This document shows positions 36,543 to 44,032 of a stretch of DNA of 50,428 nucleotides, in pieces. The first letter of the stretch is position 1, and each line of letters opens with the position of its first letter. The position numbers were made by a program, and so were the translations under genes. Source of the stretch: JAQUGA01 sp964521105 (lineage in GTDB: Bacteria; Bacteroidota; Bacteroidia; Bacteroidales; WCHB1-69); contig CAZFPO010000013.1 in assembly GCA_964521105.1 (NCBI GenBank), positions 1 to 50,428 of the forward strand. The letters run 5' to 3'. The notes below the pieces were generated by a model that saw only the letters and a list, made by a program, of their open reading frames with translations, was not told the origin of the DNA and did no database searches.

Positions 36543-39500
36543 TTAGAATTTCTTAATTTTCACTTTACGTTTCTTTTCTACAATATAGAAAGGAACAAAT
36601 AAATTATCGAAAGATTCGTCAACCTCAAACTCAAAGTTGTTCTGTAATAGTTGGAATCTCCCTCCCAGAATTTTTTCATCCATTGATATTACATATTTGC
36701 CTTTTGGCAAGTAGAATGAAAAATCTGCATTTTTATCAGTATACGTATTGTATACTTTGTGATTTACTGCTGTGATTTTTATTTTTGATAAGTCAATTTC
36801 TAAATCAGCAAATGCCGACCACTTTTCCCTATCTAAAAATACTTTTCCACTAACTTTAACACCACGTGTATATGGCACGAAAACGGTTCCATTTTTATAG
36901 ATAGTAACAGAATCTTCTAAGTATGGAAACCACCCATTGATATATTCTAAACTAAACGATGACCACGAATACATGCCTTTAGCAATGTTTTTAAATTGAC
37001 ACTTACCATTTTGATTAGTAATTGCTTCAAATCCATTTATTCTTACTACAATGTTATCCAATACTTGTTCATCTCTGTCTTGTTTGCCATTTCCATCCAC
37101 ATCATAAAATGCTACACATTCTATTGAGCAGTAGTCGTTTTTAACAAGTGGTATAGGAATTCCAAATTCTTTCCTGATTCCAAATCCTAGGTTAAAACTA
37201 CCGTTCCATGTTGGTTTCGCAATATCTGATTCTGGATCAGCTTCTAAATAGTACAATGCATCTTGGTTGCCTTTTTTAAACAATGACCATTCACCATATA
37301 ATCTAAATCTCCAGCCACCTTTTGAATAATAAAATAGTTCGGGTAAATAATTAACTGAGTTTCCTGATTGTGTTGAATAATTATAGGATATTTGATTTTG
37401 CATAACAAATCCTTTAAATGGCATCTCCCATTGATTTCGCAATGAAACATTGATATTTTGAGGATTTTTATTGCTATTTTGAATATATGAATTTCTACTA
37501 AACGATAAATTTCCTAAATTATATCTAGCCATTAACGACCATATTTTATATTGCAAGAAACCACCTGTTTGTAAAAAGAATCTATCTTTCGTTTCTAAAG
37601 AGATAGCTCTATTATATCCAGCTTTAATATTAAAATAGTATTTCGAGAAATTTTTGGTGTCGTAATTACTGATATTGAAACCAATACCACGTGAGTGTAC
37701 ATCAAAATTTAGAATGCTTGATATATCGTAAAATATTATGGGTGATAGGTTAATAATTTTATTTGAATTATTAATAAATGCTAAGGTATTATTTAAACGA
37801 TAACTGAAAATGGTATCGGTTCTATTTTGTTTGTATTGATAATAAATGCTTCGTAGGCTAATTCTCCATTTGTTTTTTTGATTATAATTGAGTGAAAAGT
37901 TTCCCATATAACGTTCAGTCCCGTGTCCACCAAAATCAGGAGAGTAGTATAATGCAGATACTGAAGTGTTTATTCTGTTTTTTAAGAATATTCCACCATA
38001 ATTTGCACCAGCAAAATATCCGTAAGAATTAATCGTGGTATCTGAAGTATTGTTTTGGCTTGCACCAACTCTAAACCCGAATGAGTGATTTCTAATAAAA
38101 CTAAATCGCGTGTTTATTGTCCCTACATTTGATGTTGTGTTATTATCAAATCGTTTACTTTGACCACCTAGTGCGTTTATATAAATTTTAGTGTTGTTAA
38201 ATGTATACGAAAAACCAGCTGTAATTTGGTCTGGAAGTTCAAATAGTTTTGGACCTTGTACATAAAATAAACCAATGGTATTATATTTATTAATGTAATA
38301 ATCACCTCTTATTCCTTTTCCACCTCTAACTACTGTTGAACCACCTGGTAGTCCACTGTATATATTTCCAAACTGAACATTAAATTTATCGTGAAAATAT
38401 CCAACGTAATAAGTTGAATTATAAATTGCATTGGTAGTTAAAAATGGATTAATAAATGAGGTTTGCAATGAATACATTAAGCTAGAATTATTTTGGAAAT
38501 CAGCATTTCCAAAAAAGTGTGCATTCAAAATTGGTTGTTTCCCTAAGATGCTGTATGCATTTATATCCATAATAACGGGTAGCACATTACTGCCAAAGGG
38601 GTTAACTTCAACTTCATTACTAAGACGAATAAAATCTATTTTTTTAGAGGATTGAAATCTTCCAACCTCAGATGGAGTTGGGGAAACGCTTCTAAAATAT
38701 ACCGAGTATTTTTTACTCTGAAGATTTTTATATGGGTTGAAATTTTCGAGGTCTATAAGTTTAGAATTTTTCTCATGTACTTTTTCATAAAAAATCAAGT
38801 TAAAAACGGTATCTTTATAGCTTTCTAAACTAACCGTAGTTGGTTTTCTAATATAATCTTTTCCAATTGAATCGGTAATTAAAAAGCCGTTTGCTAAACC
38901 CATTACTTGCATCTGAATAGTTTGAGTTTCGGGACCAGTATTAATAATCGAAACATTAAATGCTTTATGATTATCATTATTTAACAGATAAATTTTATTA
39001 TCCGAAGTGTTTAAGTCCCATTTTAATTGCTTTTCGGTAAAGGCTGTGAATTTGTTATATCCAATAAAGTCTTCGTCTGGTGTGTATAAAAATGCTGAAA
39101 ACATATACCTAGAACTACCAGTAAATCCAGATTTTGGTACTATTCGAACAGGTATAAATATTGAATCTTTAGGTGCTAATACCCAAATTTTACTTTTTCG
39201 ATTAAAAGGTTGCCAAGTTGAAGGTGCTGAAATGTCGGCAACAAAACTTACTTCTTTATCGGTTTCGTTAATAACACATAATACGTTGGATACTATTTCC
39301 CCTTTTTTGAAAATTACCTCTTCGCGAGTGAAAAAAATGATTAATCCATTTTGAGCAGGAGGGCGAACTCTGTTAGAGTCTTGCTGAATAATTTCGGAGC
39401 GATTGTAATTATTTGGATTGTACGAATTTGGGTTTGCTTTTTTGGTTGAATCAGAAGTGTAATTTGGACGGTTATTTTTTATAAGTGTATCAGAAGGTTC

Positions 39501-39665
39501 CACAACAATATTTTCAGGTTTTTCGGGAACATCAGCTTTAACCTTTTTTGTAGTATCATTCACATTGTTTGGCGGGTCAACTTGACTATAAGCATTGAAA
39601 CTAAAGGCACTAAGTAAAAATGCAATTAGTAATCCAATACAAATGTTTTTTTTAGTTTTCCCCAT
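36543..39665 (-). CDS. Putative usher-like outer-membrane barrel protein of a chaperone-usher-like system
   Basis: A 1040-residue exported protein with no family name I can give. Signal peptide (about 1-28), Pro/Asn/Lys linker (29-100), Ig-like region (about 105-350, EEVIFKKGEIVSNVLCVINETDKEVSFV), a long stretch of amphipathic strands likely to form an outer-membrane barrel (about 360-835) with a loop GLPGGSTVVRGGKGIRGDY (438-456) and a C-terminal CnaB/SdrD-like module (845-930, with the calcium-loop-like DVDGNGKQDRDE at 855-866), then a beta module to the end. This order (barrel with periplasmic C-terminal beta modules) is that of a fimbrial usher. It follows the minor subunit after three bases, and its subunit and chaperone neighbours support the role. 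It could instead be a general surface-export barrel. Confidence 0.55.
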   Translation of the reverse strand: MGKTKKNICIGLLIAFLLSAFSFNAYSQVDPPNNVNDTTKKVKADVPEKPENIVVEPSDTLIKNNRPNYTSDSTKKANPNSYNPNNYNRSEIIQQDSNRVRPPAQNGLIIFFTREEVIFKKGEIVSNVLCVINETDKEVSFVADISAPSTWQPFNRKSKIWVLAPKDSIFIPVRIVPKSGFTGSSRYMFSAFLYTPDEDFIGYNKFTAFTEKQLKWDLNTSDNKIYLLNNDNHKAFNVSIINTGPETQTIQMQVMGLANGFLITDSIGKDYIRKPTTVSLESYKDTVFNLIFYEKVHEKNSKLIDLENFNPYKNLQSKKYSVYFRSVSPTPSEVGRFQSSKKIDFIRLSNEVEVNPFGSNVLPVIMDINAYSILGKQPILNAHFFGNADFQNNSSLMYSLQTSFINPFLTTNAIYNSTYYVGYFHDKFNVQFGNIYSGLPGGSTVVRGGKGIRGDYYINKYNTIGLFYVQGPKLFELPDQITAGFSYTFNNTKIYINALGGQSKRFDNNTTSNVGTINTRFSFIRNHSFGFRVGASQNNTSDTTINSYGYFAGANYGGIFLKNRINTSVSALYYSPDFGGHGTERYMGNFSLNYNQKNKWRISLRSIYYQYKQNRTDTIFSYRLNNTLAFINNSNKIINLSPIIFYDISSILNFDVHSRGIGFNISNYDTKNFSKYYFNIKAGYNRAISLETKDRFFLQTGGFLQYKIWSLMARYNLGNLSFSRNSYIQNSNKNPQNINVSLRNQWEMPFKGFVMQNQISYNYSTQSGNSVNYLPELFYYSKGGWRFRLYGEWSLFKKGNQDALYYLEADPESDIAKPTWNGSFNLGFGIRKEFGIPIPLVKNDYCSIECVAFYDVDGNGKQDRDEQVLDNIVVRINGFEAITNQNGKCQFKNIAKGMYSWSSFSLEYINGWFPYLEDSVTIYKNGTVFVPYTRGVKVSGKVFLDREKWSAFADLEIDLSKIKITAVNHKVYNTYTDKNADFSFYLPKGKYVISMDEKILGGRFQLLQNNFEFEVDESFDNLFVPFYIVEKKRKVKIKKF

Positions 39666-39668
39666 AAA

Positions 39669-40310
39669 TTATACTTCAACTAAACAAAAATGTATTTTTA
39701 TTTGATATGCACCTGGGCGAAAATTATAGCCCGGCTTTATTCTATAGTCAATTACAAAATTAAATTCATTATAATTTGTGATATAACTTCCAGTTGAGTT
39801 AACCGGATTACCATTACAATCTCCTGGAAAGTTTATAGGTACATCAGGTATAATATCTAAAATATCATATTGAGTGTTGTTAGAAAAAATTTGAAAAATT
39901 CCATTCTGGAGTGGAGTACCACAACCGTTATAAACTTTAACTTCAATAATATTTAATTTAGGATTATCGCCAGTATTTCCGTAATTAATTAATGTTTCCC
40001 ATTCATTAGTTGGGAGTGTCCCATTGTTGTCGATATACATAATGAGTTTCCATCGACAACTTGCATTATTGGCAACAGAGTCAACTTTTAGTCGTAACAT
40101 TGTTTTACCACTTTGAGTTAACCCAGTAATGTATTCTCTGGCTTCATCAAAAACAAAATCAATATTGCCAGAGGTAGTCATTAAAAATTTACTAGTGCCC
40201 GAAATAGCATCTTGGCAATTAGTAGTAGTAGGATTAGTGCAGGGAGGTTGTGCTTTTATTGATAATAACAAGCTAAATATTAGTAGCAATAAAAGATATT
40301 TTTTTTGCAT
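39669..40310 (-). CDS. Putative minor/tip pilin-like subunit
   Basis: A 213-residue secreted protein with a signal peptide (MQKKYLLLLLIFSLLLSIKA). It is homologous to the next protein upstream: MTTxxxxxFVFDExREYxxG at residues 44-63, a central Trp-containing strand (CRWKLIMY), FVIDYRIKPG near the end and a final strand PGAYQIKIHFCLVEV. In place of the alternating hydrophobic N-terminal strand of the major subunit it has PPCTNPTTTNCQDAISG, with two cysteines. A subunit lacking a donor strand would be the tip of a polymer; this is inference. It overlaps no gene but is followed by the usher-like gene after three bases. Confidence 0.6.
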   Translation of the reverse strand: MQKKYLLLLLIFSLLLSIKAQPPCTNPTTTNCQDAISGTSKFLMTTSGNIDFVFDEAREYITGLTQSGKTMLRLKVDSVANNASCRWKLIMYIDNNGTLPTNEWETLINYGNTGDNPKLNIIEVKVYNGCGTPLQNGIFQIFSNNTQYDILDIIPDVPINFPGDCNGNPVNSTGSYITNYNEFNFVIDYRIKPGYNFRPGAYQIKIHFCLVEV

Positions 40311-40358
40311 GAAATTATTTTAATAATAATGTAAATTAGCTTATACTTATAAATAAAT

Positions 40359-40383
40359 AATTAAGTTGCAATAGAACTTAATT
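40359..40383 (-). other. Second hairpin in the leader of the minor-subunit gene
   Basis: A 9-base stem (AATTAAGTT / AACTTAATT) around GCAATAG, next to the terminator-like hairpin. It may contribute to RNA processing or stability. No promoter element was found between here and the minor-subunit start. Confidence 0.4.
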
Positions 40384-40393
40384 TAAATACAAT

Positions 40394-40424
40394 AAAACTG
40401 TCCTGAAAATTTCAGGACAGTTTT
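40394..40424. terminator. Strong hairpin between major and minor subunit genes
   Basis: A 14-base perfect stem (AAAACTGTCCTGAA / TTCAGGACAGTTTT) with a three-base loop. It is flanked so that the - strand transcript ends in TTTTATT. It lies 14 bases after the major subunit stop and 83 bases before the minor subunit start, so it would limit read-through to the distal genes. Confidence 0.85.
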
Positions 40425-40438
40425 ATGTGGATAATATC

Positions 40439-41206
40439 CTATTGGTCTTCTAATAAGATATATTTTACGTTCATGGTATATACGCCAGGATTAGCATATG
40501 AACCAACTGCTAACGCTTCAGATGTACCATCATTCAAACCTGCAGCTGGGAAAACAGCTGGTAAACCTGGAAGAATACGATAGTCAATAGTGAAATAATA
40601 ATCAGTGAAATCTTGACCAACACCAGGAGTTGCAATTAAATAGCTACCACCGGGAGCACCATCATCTCCAGCAAGTGTACCAGCGTGACCTTGGATGTAT
40701 TTGTCAGTTGCTGTAGGAGGAGTGTAAGGAGTTGCACTGTACCAAATACTGTTTTGACCAGCAACTACTGCATTTGCAGGCTTGAAAGCTTTGCTATAGT
40801 CAAAATTAGTTCCAGGAGTAACATTTGCTGCATAGCGGTTAGCTTCGTATTGATACATTTCCAATGCACTTAGAGGAATAGTGTTAAGTGCGTTAGCACC
40901 ACCACCACCACTATAACTGATTTGTTGATCCCAGATACCGCCACCAATTTGAGATACACCTACTGCATAAAGATCCCAGGTAACAGAAGAAGAAACTTTT
41001 AAAACGGTAGCAGCATATTTAATAATACCTGCATAGTATTCTCTGATGTCGTCGAACACGAATTCAACTTGGTCAGGAGTAGTCATGTGGAGCTGCAACA
41101 CTGGTTGAAGGTCCATGGTAACAGTTACGTTCTTTTCGTCAATCAACTGGCCGAACGAAAGACCAATCATGCCTAAAAAGGCAAAACTTAATAACAATTT
41201 TTTCAT
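40439..41206 (-). CDS. Putative major pilin-like subunit
   Basis: A 255-residue secreted protein. Signal peptide MKKLLLSFAFLGMIGLSFG, then an N-terminal strand NVTVTMDLQPVLQL (residues 26-39) with alternating hydrophobic residues. The core block MTTPDQVEFVFDDIREYYAG (41-60) is shared with the minor subunit, followed by SVTWDLYAV, a Gly/Ala/Pro-rich middle, FTIDYRILPG, and a last strand GVYTMNVKYILLEDQ. By eye the N-terminal strand resembles the donor strand of CFA/I-type (alpha class) pilins. The encoding sequence uses more G and C than its neighbours, as expected of a highly expressed gene. The chaperone gene is 73 bases upstream. Confidence 0.6.
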   Translation of the reverse strand: MKKLLLSFAFLGMIGLSFGQLIDEKNVTVTMDLQPVLQLHMTTPDQVEFVFDDIREYYAGIIKYAATVLKVSSSVTWDLYAVGVSQIGGGIWDQQISYSGGGGANALNTIPLSALEMYQYEANRYAANVTPGTNFDYSKAFKPANAVVAGQNSIWYSATPYTPPTATDKYIQGHAGTLAGDDGAPGGSYLIATPGVGQDFTDYYFTIDYRILPGLPAVFPAAGLNDGTSEALAVGSYANPGVYTMNVKYILLEDQ

Positions 41207-41253
41207 AATTAAAAGATTTAGTTAATAATGTATTTAAATTTCTGAACTTTTAG

Positions 41254-41273
41254 ACACCTTCAGAATTCGGTGT
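41254..41273 (-). other. Hairpin between chaperone and major subunit genes
   Basis: ACACC / GGTGT arms around ten bases, next to the chaperone stop. The T run is on the wrong side for the - strand transcript, so it is more likely an RNA-processing or stabilising hairpin than a terminator. Confidence 0.35.
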
Positions 41274-41279
41274 TTTTCT

Positions 41280-42158
41280 TTATAATTCAAACTCAATTTC
41301 GGCTGCAATTATTTCTTCTTTATGACCATAATCGACAACACCGATGGCAGAATATTTACCCGGTGCTAAATCGGCTGGTAAGTCATATTTAAAAATGCGA
41401 TGATATTGAGGGAGAATTGTAAAACTCTTATTCTGTAATTTTTGTTGAACTCCTGTTTTTAAGTTCGTTAACTCCAAATAGGATAAGCAATAACTTATTC
41501 CGTCGCCGGTGTTTTTAACCGACATTGTAACATTATTGCCCTTTTCGGTTTTTAGAAATTGCAATGACTGTATTTCGAGTTGATTAATTTTTACATTTGG
41601 TGGATTTTGATAAACAAAAACTCCAAATCCCATCGTAGGAATTACGCCCATTGAAATTCTGTTTGGTTGGTCTGCTGCATCAAGTGGGGGTCTTTCGTAA
41701 ATTTCGTCAACTGTAATAATTGTCCATTTAGCGATGTATGAATCAGGCTCATCAGGAATTTCGGCAATCATTTTTAATTTAATTTCTTCGCCGGGTTTTA
41801 AAACAAACGATGATGGAGTAACAACGATGTTTTTTGATAAGCCATACTTAGGACCAGTTTTTATAACGGTAGTATCAGTCGTTTTTTTAGTGTCAAAATT
41901 CATCGATGGTTTGCCTGAGGTATTCATTTCAAAATCCTGAAAACCAACGGTAAATTCATGATTTTTTTGAGTATCATTTTTAACACGAATTTCTTTTGTA
42001 ACGGACGTGCCTGGCTTAATGCTTAAATGGATTGATGATGGGCTTATAGATACACCCATATCTTTAAAAATAGAGTCGTTTTTATCTTGAGCTTGCAAAA
42101 CTTGAACTGATAATAGCACTATTATGAGTTGCAATAAAAGGATAATTTTACTTTTCAT
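41280..42158 (-). CDS. Putative periplasmic PapD-like chaperone
   Basis: A 292-residue exported protein with two Ig-like domains. Signal peptide MKSKIILLLQLIIVLLSVQVLQAQ. Domain 1 has VSISPSSIHLSIKPGTSVTKEIRVKNDT and SSFVLKPGEEIKLKMIAEIPDEPDSYIAKWTII, the strand-rich layout of pilus chaperones. Domain 2 has NVTMSVKNTGDGISYCLSYLEL and APGKYSAIGVVDYG. PapD-like chaperones cap subunits by donor-strand complementation; the assignment here rests on layout and on the neighbouring subunit and barrel genes. It is the first gene of the cluster and has a near-consensus promoter. Confidence 0.6.
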   Translation of the reverse strand: MKSKIILLLQLIIVLLSVQVLQAQDKNDSIFKDMGVSISPSSIHLSIKPGTSVTKEIRVKNDTQKNHEFTVGFQDFEMNTSGKPSMNFDTKKTTDTTVIKTGPKYGLSKNIVVTPSSFVLKPGEEIKLKMIAEIPDEPDSYIAKWTIITVDEIYERPPLDAADQPNRISMGVIPTMGFGVFVYQNPPNVKINQLEIQSLQFLKTEKGNNVTMSVKNTGDGISYCLSYLELTNLKTGVQQKLQNKSFTILPQYHRIFKYDLPADLAPGKYSAIGVVDYGHKEEIIAAEIEFEL

Positions 42159-42174
42159 AACCCTAATTTTTTGG

Positions 42175-42205
42175 CAAATTTAAAACATTTTTAAAGTGAA
42201 TGCAA
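42175..42205 (-). promoter_or_regulatory. Promoter of the chaperone-pilin cluster
   Basis: On the - strand: TTG (42205-42203), a 20-base spacer and TAAATTTG (42182-42175). It starts about 17 bases before the chaperone ATG. A good fit to the Bacteroidota consensus. Confidence 0.65.
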
Positions 42206-42351
42206 GTATTTTGACATAAAATAACAAAAAAAAAACAATTTTTAAATACAACAAATTAATTAACAGTTATTTGACTAAAATATTCTTTAATACGAGGTGG
42301 TTGTGTGAAATTAGTGTTAAATGAATGATGATGCATGTAGTTGAAAGATAT

Positions 42352-43272
42352 TTATTTTATGTATTTAATTGTTTCATTGGTGCAGTTATCATGATTTATC
42401 CATTGATAATTCTCGTCTTTTTTAAACCAAGTTAATTGACGTTTTGCGTATCTACGGGTATTTGTTTTGATTTTTTCAATGGCTTCATTTAAACTTATTT
42501 TGTTTTCGAGGTACATAAAAAGCTCTTTGTAGCCAACCGTATTGAGTGCTTGCAAATGTTTGTACGAAAAAAGTTGTTCGGCTTCTTGAATCAATCCATC
42601 TTTAATCATATCGTCAACTCTTTGGTTGATTCTTTGATATAAAATACTCTTTTCACGGGTTATAAAATATTTATTAATAATGAAGGGGCGAATAGTAGGA
42701 GAATATTTTCTTTTTTCTGAATATTTTTCGCCAGTTTGGATGCAAACTTCTAAGGCACGGAGTATACGATTGGGATTTGATAAATCTACACTATTATAAT
42801 ATTCAGGGTCTAGAATTAAAAGTTTGTTTTGAATATAATTTAATCCAAAGTTTTGAAAATCTTCTTGAAGTTTTTTGCGAAGTTTTAAATCAGCGTCAGG
42901 CAGTTGAGCAATACCGTTACAAATAACGTCAATGTATAAGCCCGAACCACCTGTCATTATCACAGATTGATGATTTTTGAATATTTTTTCTAGTAAATTC
43001 AATGCCTCGTTTTCAAACATTGAAATATTGTAATAATCGTGAATTGATTTATGCTGAATAAAATGATGTTTTACTTGCCTTAATTCCTCAGATGTTGGAA
43101 CAGCAGTGCCGATTGTCATTTCTTTGTAAAACTGTCGAGAATCGCAAGAAATAATTTCTGTTTTTAAATGGTTTGCTAATTCTATTGCTATTTTAGTTTT
43201 ACCAACACCCGTAGGTCCAGCAATAATTATTAACGTGTTTTGGTTTGAAGAGTTAGATGATGATGTCATCAT
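42352..43272 (-). CDS. miaA: tRNA dimethylallyltransferase
   Basis: A 306-residue enzyme that transfers a dimethylallyl group to A37 of tRNAs reading UNN codons. P-loop AGPTGVGKTKIA (residues 18-29), IISCDSRQFYKEM, HHFIQHKSIHDYYNISMFENEAL, MTGGSGLYIDVICNG, NPNRILRALEV and NTRRYAKRQLTWFKKDENYQWI are present. It overlaps the preceding gene by 20 bases, which suggests translational coupling. Its substrate arises from the isoprenoid pathway in which ispF of this window acts. Confidence 0.95.
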   Translation of the reverse strand: MMTSSSNSSNQNTLIIIAGPTGVGKTKIAIELANHLKTEIISCDSRQFYKEMTIGTAVPTSEELRQVKHHFIQHKSIHDYYNISMFENEALNLLEKIFKNHQSVIMTGGSGLYIDVICNGIAQLPDADLKLRKKLQEDFQNFGLNYIQNKLLILDPEYYNSVDLSNPNRILRALEVCIQTGEKYSEKRKYSPTIRPFIINKYFITREKSILYQRINQRVDDMIKDGLIQEAEQLFSYKHLQALNTVGYKELFMYLENKISLNEAIEKIKTNTRRYAKRQLTWFKKDENYQWINHDNCTNETIKYIK

Positions 43273-43894
43273 TTAACAAGTCGTTTTCTGAGTCGGTTGG
43301 AATTTCCTCATCGGTATCAAAATCGTTTTCGTATATTTCAGGAGTATTAATATCATCATCAAAATCAGATAATACATCATCACCAAAATCTTGTATTAAA
43401 TCTAAATCACCGTCAATTTCGCCAATAATTGGAAAAACGATATTCTTTGTTTCTGGAAGTTTTCCAACAACTTGTGTGCATCTTGGATAGTCGATGCCTT
43501 GCATTGCCTGGGTTGTTTTAATTAATTCAATATTAAAAATAAACGGATTTGTGTAATCATATTCGTAGGATATTCGTTGATGAGGGTCGTCAATGTGTTG
43601 ATTGAGTACCGAGTTTTGCATTATAGTTCTGGGGATTTTGTGTTTTAATGACGAATCTTCGTCATCATCATCTGTAAAGCTGTCATCATCACCCATATCT
43701 ATAAGAGTAATTTCGTGTTTTCTACGCCATTTTTGATCGCAAATGAAAAATGAAGCTAGCTCACTTTGTTTAAATTCGAGTGTTTCGACAATGTAATAAT
43801 GTAATTGCTCAAATGTTTGATTTGACAATATTTCAATATCCCTAATAAAGTCTTCAATTTCGTCGCTTGTTATCCTAAATTTGTAGATATACAT
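43253..43894 (-). CDS. Plasmid pRiA4b ORF-3 / IS1096 TnpR-like family protein
   Basis: A 213-residue acidic soluble protein. MYIYKFRITSDEIEDFIRDIEILSNQTFEQLHYYIVETLEF and SFFICDQKW-RRKHEITL carry the family pattern (a short beta-alpha domain named for a passenger ORF of IS1096). The C-terminal half is rich in Asp and Glu (DDDDEDSS and later). The family name is historical and no recombinase motif is seen. I recall this gene next to miaA in other Bacteroidales, so it is probably a core gene. It overlaps miaA by 20 bases. Confidence 0.75.
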   Translation of the reverse strand: MYIYKFRITSDEIEDFIRDIEILSNQTFEQLHYYIVETLEFKQSELASFFICDQKWRRKHEITLIDMGDDDSFTDDDDEDSSLKHKIPRTIMQNSVLNQHIDDPHQRISYEYDYTNPFIFNIELIKTTQAMQGIDYPRCTQVVGKLPETKNIVFPIIGEIDGDLDLIQDFGDDVLSDFDDDINTPEIYENDFDTDEEIPTDSENDLLNDDIII

Positions 43895-43917
43895 AAGTTT
43901 TTTAATTTTTGTTTATG

Positions 43918-43946
43918 CAAAAATATAAAAAAAGTTGAGAAACAAA
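43918..43946 (-). promoter_or_regulatory. Promoter of the TnpR-like/miaA pair
   Basis: On the - strand: TTTG (43946-43943), a 17-base spacer and TATTTTTG (43925-43918), 23 bases before the start. Confidence 0.6.
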
Positions 43947-44032
43947 TTTCTGAATTAATTTTTTATCAAATATGGGTGTGAGAATTTATATAATTCTTGA
44001 TAATCAATCTATATATTATTTCACACTAATAT

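Noticed and set aside
41254..41273. Terminator between the chaperone and major subunit genes
   Set aside because: The stem is only five bases, with no T run in the direction of transcription.
43253..43894. Mobile element suggested by the TnpR/IS1096 family name
   Set aside because: No transposase, terminal inverted repeats or target duplication. The gene overlaps miaA and has a normal promoter.
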